A stretch of DNA of 64,000 nt, taken from NCBI GenBank assembly GCA_028065725.1, contig JAPTVL010000387.1, forward strand, positions 1 to 64,000, in the 5' to 3' direction. A program made the translations under genes and the position numbers. The notes under the pieces are model-generated. The model ran no database searches and was not told the origin of the DNA. It saw only the letters and a list, made by a program, of their open reading frames with translations. Positions within the stretch are counted from its first letter, which is position 1. The number at the start of each line of letters is the position of its first letter. The DNA comes from Betaproteobacteria bacterium. Its GTDB lineage: Bacteria; Pseudomonadota; Gammaproteobacteria; Burkholderiales; Rhodocyclaceae. Positions 59,346-64,000 of the stretch are shown here, piece by piece.

Positions 59346-59984
59346 TTTGATCGCGCCTTCGATCGCGGCGATCACCGGCTGCAGCAAGTCCCGCTTCACC
59401 TTGAGCGCAGCCTGATTCACCACGAGGCGCGAGGAAATCTTCATGATCTGCTCGACCTCGACCAGCTTGTTGGCCTTCAGCGTAGCGCCGCTGGACACCA
59501 GGTCGACGATTGCCTCGGCCAGCCCCGCCAGCGGCGCCAGTTCCATGGAACCGTAGAGCTTGATCAGATCGACATGCACGCCCTTGGCGGCGAAATGTTC
59601 GCGTGCGACGGCAATGTATTTGGTAGCAATCCGCAGGCGCGCGCCGCGGCGAACGGCGGCGGCGTAGTCGAAGCCGACCGGCGCCGCGACGCACATGCGG
59701 CATCTGGCGATGTTGAGATCCAGCGGCTGATACAGCCCGGCCCCGCCATGCTCCAGCAGCACGTCCTTGCCCGCAATGCCGAGATCGGCCGCGCCGTATT
59801 GCACATAGGTCGGCACGTCCGAGGCGCGCACGATGACCACGCGCACGTCATCGCGATTGGTGCCGATGATCAGCTTGCGCGACTTCTCCGGATCCTCGGC
59901 CGGCACGATGCCCGCCGCCGCCAACAGCGGCAGGGTTTCCTCGAAGATGCGGCCCTTGGACAGGGCGATGGTTATTCCGCTCAT
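59343..59984 (-). CDS. hisG: ATP phosphoribosyltransferase, short form
   Basis: 213 residues, the short HisG_S class lacking the C-terminal ACT-like regulatory domain. [17 protein letters not shown] start, the PRPP loop region [18 protein letters not shown] and [14 protein letters not shown] end. The short form needs the HisRS-like subunit HisZ for activity and histidine feedback; hisZ is not in the window. First step of histidine synthesis. It starts 4 nt after murA. Confidence 0.95.
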   Translation of the reverse strand: MSGITIALSKGRIFEETLPLLAAAGIVPAEDPEKSRKLIIGTNRDDVRVVIVRASDVPTYVQYGAADLGIAGKDVLLEHGGAGLYQPLDLNIARCRMCVAAPVGFDYAAAVRRGARLRIATKYIAVAREHFAAKGVHVDLIKLYGSMELAPLAGLAEAIVDLVSSGATLKANKLVEVEQIMKISSRLVVNQAALKVKRDLLQPVIAAIEGAIK

Positions 59985-59988
59985 GCAG

Positions 59989-61513
<1,525 letters not shown>

Positions 61514-61526
61514 GATGGTTGCCTCC

Positions 61527-62282
61527 TCAGGCGCGCAGCTTGTAGCCGCGTTTCAGCAGATTCAGGGTAAATACGGTCAGCAGCGCAAGGCAGCTGCCGA
61601 CCACGGCCAGGCTCAGCCACGGCGAGACGTCGGAAACACCGAAGAAGCCGTGACGGAAACCGTCGATCATGTAGAACACCGGATTCCAGCGCGAGACATG
61701 CTGCCAGAACGGTGGCAGGGAATTGACGGAGTAGAACACGCCGGACAGAAAGGTGAGCGGCATGATCAGAAAGTTCTGAAACGCCGCGAGCTGGTCGAAT
61801 TTGTCGGCCCAGATGCCGGCGATCACGCCGAGGCTGCCCAGGATAGCCCCGCCGATCAGGGCAAAAACGAGTATCCACACCGGCTCGGCAAACGTCAGCG
61901 GCGCAAACCAGAAGGTGGCCAGCAGGACGCCGGTTCCCACCACAAGGCCGCGCACCACCGAGGCCAGGACATAGGCAAGGAAGAATTCGAGATAGGAGAT
62001 CGGCGGCAACAGGACGAACACAATATTGCCCGTGACCTTGGACTGGATCAGCGACGACGAGGAATTGGCAAACGCATTCTGCAGCACCGACATCATGATC
62101 AGCCCCGGGATCAGGAAGGCCGTATAGATGACGCCATGCACCTTCACATGCCCTTCCAGGACATGGGAAAAGATCAGCAGGTAGAGCAGCGCGGTGAGTA
62201 CCGGCGCGCCTACGGTCTGCGAGGCGACCTTCCAGAAACGCAGCACTTCCTTGTAGAACAGGGTGGAAAAACCATGGCCCAT
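61527..62282 (-). CDS. ABC-2-type exporter permease
   Basis: 251 residues, six TM segments, ABC-2 family (YadH-like): FSTLFYKEVLRFWKVASQTV start, and the PLTFLSGVFYSVNSLPPFWQ loop near 175. It partners the ATPase gene that ends 2 nt upstream. Substrate unknown. Confidence 0.93.
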   Translation of the reverse strand: MGHGFSTLFYKEVLRFWKVASQTVGAPVLTALLYLLIFSHVLEGHVKVHGVIYTAFLIPGLIMMSVLQNAFANSSSSLIQSKVTGNIVFVLLPPISYLEFFLAYVLASVVRGLVVGTGVLLATFWFAPLTFAEPVWILVFALIGGAILGSLGVIAGIWADKFDQLAAFQNFLIMPLTFLSGVFYSVNSLPPFWQHVSRWNPVFYMIDGFRHGFFGVSDVSPWLSLAVVGSCLALLTVFTLNLLKRGYKLRA

Positions 62283-62283
62283 T

Positions 62284-63195
62284 TCAGCTCACCTGCCCCT
62301 CACGCTGCCCCTGCATGACGCGGACGAAGACGCCTTCGAGATCCGGTTTGCCGATTTCGAGGTCATCGATCCTGCAGCCCGCCGCGCGGATTTGCGCCAG
62401 CATCGGCTCAACTTCGTCGAAACCATCGAAAGGCAAGGACCACCAGCCGCCGCTTTGTGCCGCGTCGCGAGTCAGTTCAGCCGGCATCACGCCGTCGGTG
62501 CGCAAGCGCAGGCAGTGCGCGGAAAAGCGGCGCAGCAGCCTGGCCGTGGTGTCCAGGGCGACCACGCGACCCGCCTGCAGCATGGCGATGCGCGTGCACA
62601 GGTTCTCGGCCTCTTCGAGATAATGCGTGGTGAGGACGATGGTATGCCCCGCTTCATTCAGCCGCCGGATGAATTGCCAGAGCGTCTGGCGCAGTTCGAC
62701 GTCGACCCCGGCGGTCGGCTCGTCGAGCACGATGACCGGCGGCCGATGCACCAGGGCCTGGGCCACCAGCACGCGGCGTTTCATGCCGCCGGACAGCATG
62801 CGCATGTTGGCGTTGGCCTTGGGTGTCAGGCCCAGATTTTCGAGGATCTCGTCGATCCACGCCTCGTTGTCGCCAATGCCGAAGTAGCCCGACTGGATCT
62901 TCAGCGACTCGCGCACCGTGAAAAATGGATCGAACACCAACTCTTGGGGAACGACACCCAATTGGCGCCGTGCCGCGCGATAGTCGGACTGAACATCGTG
63001 GCCCATCACGCTCAGGCTGCCGCTATCGGCGCGAACCAGCCCGGCCAGGGCCGAAATCAGGGTTGTCTTGCCGGCGCCATTGGGCCCCAGCAGGCCGAAG
63101 AACTCGCCCGGCTGAATCTCCAGATCGACCCGATCCAGCGCCTGGGTGCTACCAAAGCGCTTGGAGACCTGCTGAATGCGGATCGCAGCGGACAT
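62284..63195 (-). CDS. ABC exporter ATP-binding protein
   Basis: 303 residues (YadG-like). Walker A GPNGAGKTTLISALAG, signature LSGGMKRRVLVAQALVH, Walker B VIVLDEPTAGVDVE, switch HYLEEAENLC. A C-terminal domain of about 90 residues follows, as in drug/lipid exporters. Located between mlaB and the permease gene, it is a standard member of this betaproteobacterial run. Confidence 0.94.
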   Translation of the reverse strand: MSAAIRIQQVSKRFGSTQALDRVDLEIQPGEFFGLLGPNGAGKTTLISALAGLVRADSGSLSVMGHDVQSDYRAARRQLGVVPQELVFDPFFTVRESLKIQSGYFGIGDNEAWIDEILENLGLTPKANANMRMLSGGMKRRVLVAQALVHRPPVIVLDEPTAGVDVELRQTLWQFIRRLNEAGHTIVLTTHYLEEAENLCTRIAMLQAGRVVALDTTARLLRRFSAHCLRLRTDGVMPAELTRDAAQSGGWWSLPFDGFDEVEPMLAQIRAAGCRIDDLEIGKPDLEGVFVRVMQGQREGQVS

Positions 63196-63218
63196 GACAC
63201 CAACCCGGGACTGCTGCT

Positions 63219-63500
63219 TCAGTGCTGCGGGAGCAGATCGGCAACGCCGTACACTTCGGCGAGACTCAGCAGATTCTGTGGCGGATTCAGCAGGCGCAAG
63301 GATTTACCGGCGGCCTTGGCGGCTCGCATCCAGCCAAAAACCACGGCCAGGCAGGATGAATCCATCTCGGTCACGGCGGCAAGATCGAAGCTGGTAGCGC
63401 TGGACGCGATCGCCGCTTCGCCTGCGGCGAGCAGGTCCTTGGCGCCCGGCATGGTCATCGGGCCGGACACCGCGACGCAATCACCGGAAATTTGAATCAT
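63219..63500 (-). CDS. mlaB: STAS-domain protein MlaB
   Basis: 93 residues, STAS fold (VAVSGPMTMPGAKDLLAAGE, VTEMDSSCLAVVFGWMRAA with the conserved Asp-Ser loop). MlaB stabilises the MlaFE phospholipid transporter on its cytoplasmic side. The ATG at 63500 overlaps the mlaC stop by 4 nt. Confidence 0.88.
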   Translation of the reverse strand: MIQISGDCVAVSGPMTMPGAKDLLAAGEAAIASSATSFDLAAVTEMDSSCLAVVFGWMRAAKAAGKSLRLLNPPQNLLSLAEVYGVADLLPQH

Positions 63501-64000
63501 TTCTTTACCGCAGCCGCCTCGCCGGACTTGTTCTTGGCTTGCAGCGACTTGATCAGACCGTCGATGCCGCTCTTGCGTACTTCCGTCGCAAAGGAGTCGC
63601 GGTAAGTGGTGACAAGACTGATGCCGCCGACCTCGATATCGTAAACTTTCCAGGCAGCGCCAGACTTTTCCAGGTAGTAATCCATCTCGATGTTCTTGCC
63701 TGCGCCGGACTGCTTGATTTCCGTACGCACGCGGACATCGGTCTCGCCAGCCTTGAGCGAGAAGGGTTTGTAATTGATGGTCTGATCCTTGTATTCGGTC
63801 AGCGCCTTGGAATAGGTGCGCACCAACAACAGATGAAACTCATCGGTCAGAGTTTTTTGCTGCGCCGGACTGGCCTGCTTCCAGTCACGCGCCAGCGCCA
63901 ATTGGGTCATGCGCGTGAAATTGAAGTGCGGCAGCACCTTGGCTTCCACCAGGTCGATGGCTTTCTTGGTATTGCCCGATTGAATGTCCTTGTCCTTGCG
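63497..64000 (-). CDS. mlaC: Periplasmic phospholipid-binding protein MlaC (5' part outside window)
   Basis: 168 codons visible; the N-terminus with its signal peptide is cut off. The frame runs through the window edge (RKDKDIQSGNTKKAIDLVEA), so the internal GTG at 63949 is not the start. Ttg2D/MlaC family: VLPHFNFTRMTQLALARDW, LLVRTYSKALTEY and WKVYDIEVGGISLVTTYRDSF. It ferries phospholipid between outer- and inner-membrane Mla complexes; mlaD/E/F are expected just outside. Confidence 0.93.
   Translation of the reverse strand, partial: RKDKDIQSGNTKKAIDLVEAKVLPHFNFTRMTQLALARDWKQASPAQQKTLTDEFHLLLVRTYSKALTEYKDQTINYKPFSLKAGETDVRVRTEIKQSGAGKNIEMDYYLEKSGAAWKVYDIEVGGISLVTTYRDSFATEVRKSGIDGLIKSLQAKNKSGEAAAVKK

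Overview
The window is GC-rich, densely coding DNA, most likely from a betaproteobacterium. The right end has the order mlaC-mlaB-ABC exporter-bolA/ibaG-murA-hisG-hisD ... hisB-hisH-hisA-hisF-hisI-hisE-hinT-tatA-tatB-tatC, which is typical of that class. The aromatic and CoA-ester genes, together with a ferredoxin/NADPH-linked 2-oxoacid oxidoreductase, point to a Rhodocyclales-like aromatic degrader (Azoarcus, Thauera, Sulfuritalea or Sterolibacterium type). That placement is inference. I saw no rRNA, tRNA, CRISPR array, insertion sequence or phage gene.

Left arm (1-10.8 kb): one minus-strand run of seven tightly spaced genes behind a clear sigma70 promoter. In order of transcription they are a CHASE2 Ser/Thr kinase, a PP2C phosphatase, an FHA protein, a CHASE2 adenylate cyclase, a metallo-beta-lactamase-fold cyclic-nucleotide phosphodiesterase, a cyclic-nucleotide-binding/rhodanese protein and a GAF-containing GspE/PilB-type secretion ATPase (cut by the window edge). 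It looks like a self-contained circuit combining protein phosphorylation and cAMP, with a secretion or pilus motor as its possible output. This is the best candidate for an undescribed system.

10.8-29.7 kb: sucCD; glpK; a partial phenylacetate set (paaY divergent from paaG-paaI-thiolase) continuing into a methyltransferase with an apparent CTG start and msrA; a FimV-like protein; a minus-strand catabolic operon (MBL hydrolase, FAD monooxygenase, DUF2783 protein, VOC dioxygenase-like protein, FAH-family hydrolase, MaiA-like isomerase); an ankyrin-repeat protein; a TonB-like protein; a Nif3-family protein; a DegS/DegQ-like protease.

29.7-50.5 kb: korA-korB with a GltD-like NADPH/FeS subunit, preceded by a 25-bp near-perfect palindrome; a HAD phosphatase; an adjacent HD-GYP and GGDEF-EAL pair in which the catalytic motifs are degenerate; then a nine-gene operon (branched-chain-type ABC importer, enoyl-CoA hydratase, acyl-CoA ligase, MaoC protein, KAS III-like synthase). 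That operon sits behind a textbook sigma54 promoter with two enhancer-like inverted repeats, next to the gene for a sigma54 activator. tatCBA follow.

50.5-64 kb: the histidine cluster, broken by an inverted segment. hisC and a DUF262/HNH (GmrSD-like) gene lie on the plus strand, followed by a convergent Uma2-type nuclease gene, between hisB and hisD. Then come hisG, murA, a BolA/IbaG gene, an ABC-2 exporter, mlaB and partial mlaC.

Two dispersed repeat families occur: about 25-nt imperfect palindromes with 8-bp arms (at least six copies), and longer GC-rich hairpin elements that begin at stop codons (three copies).
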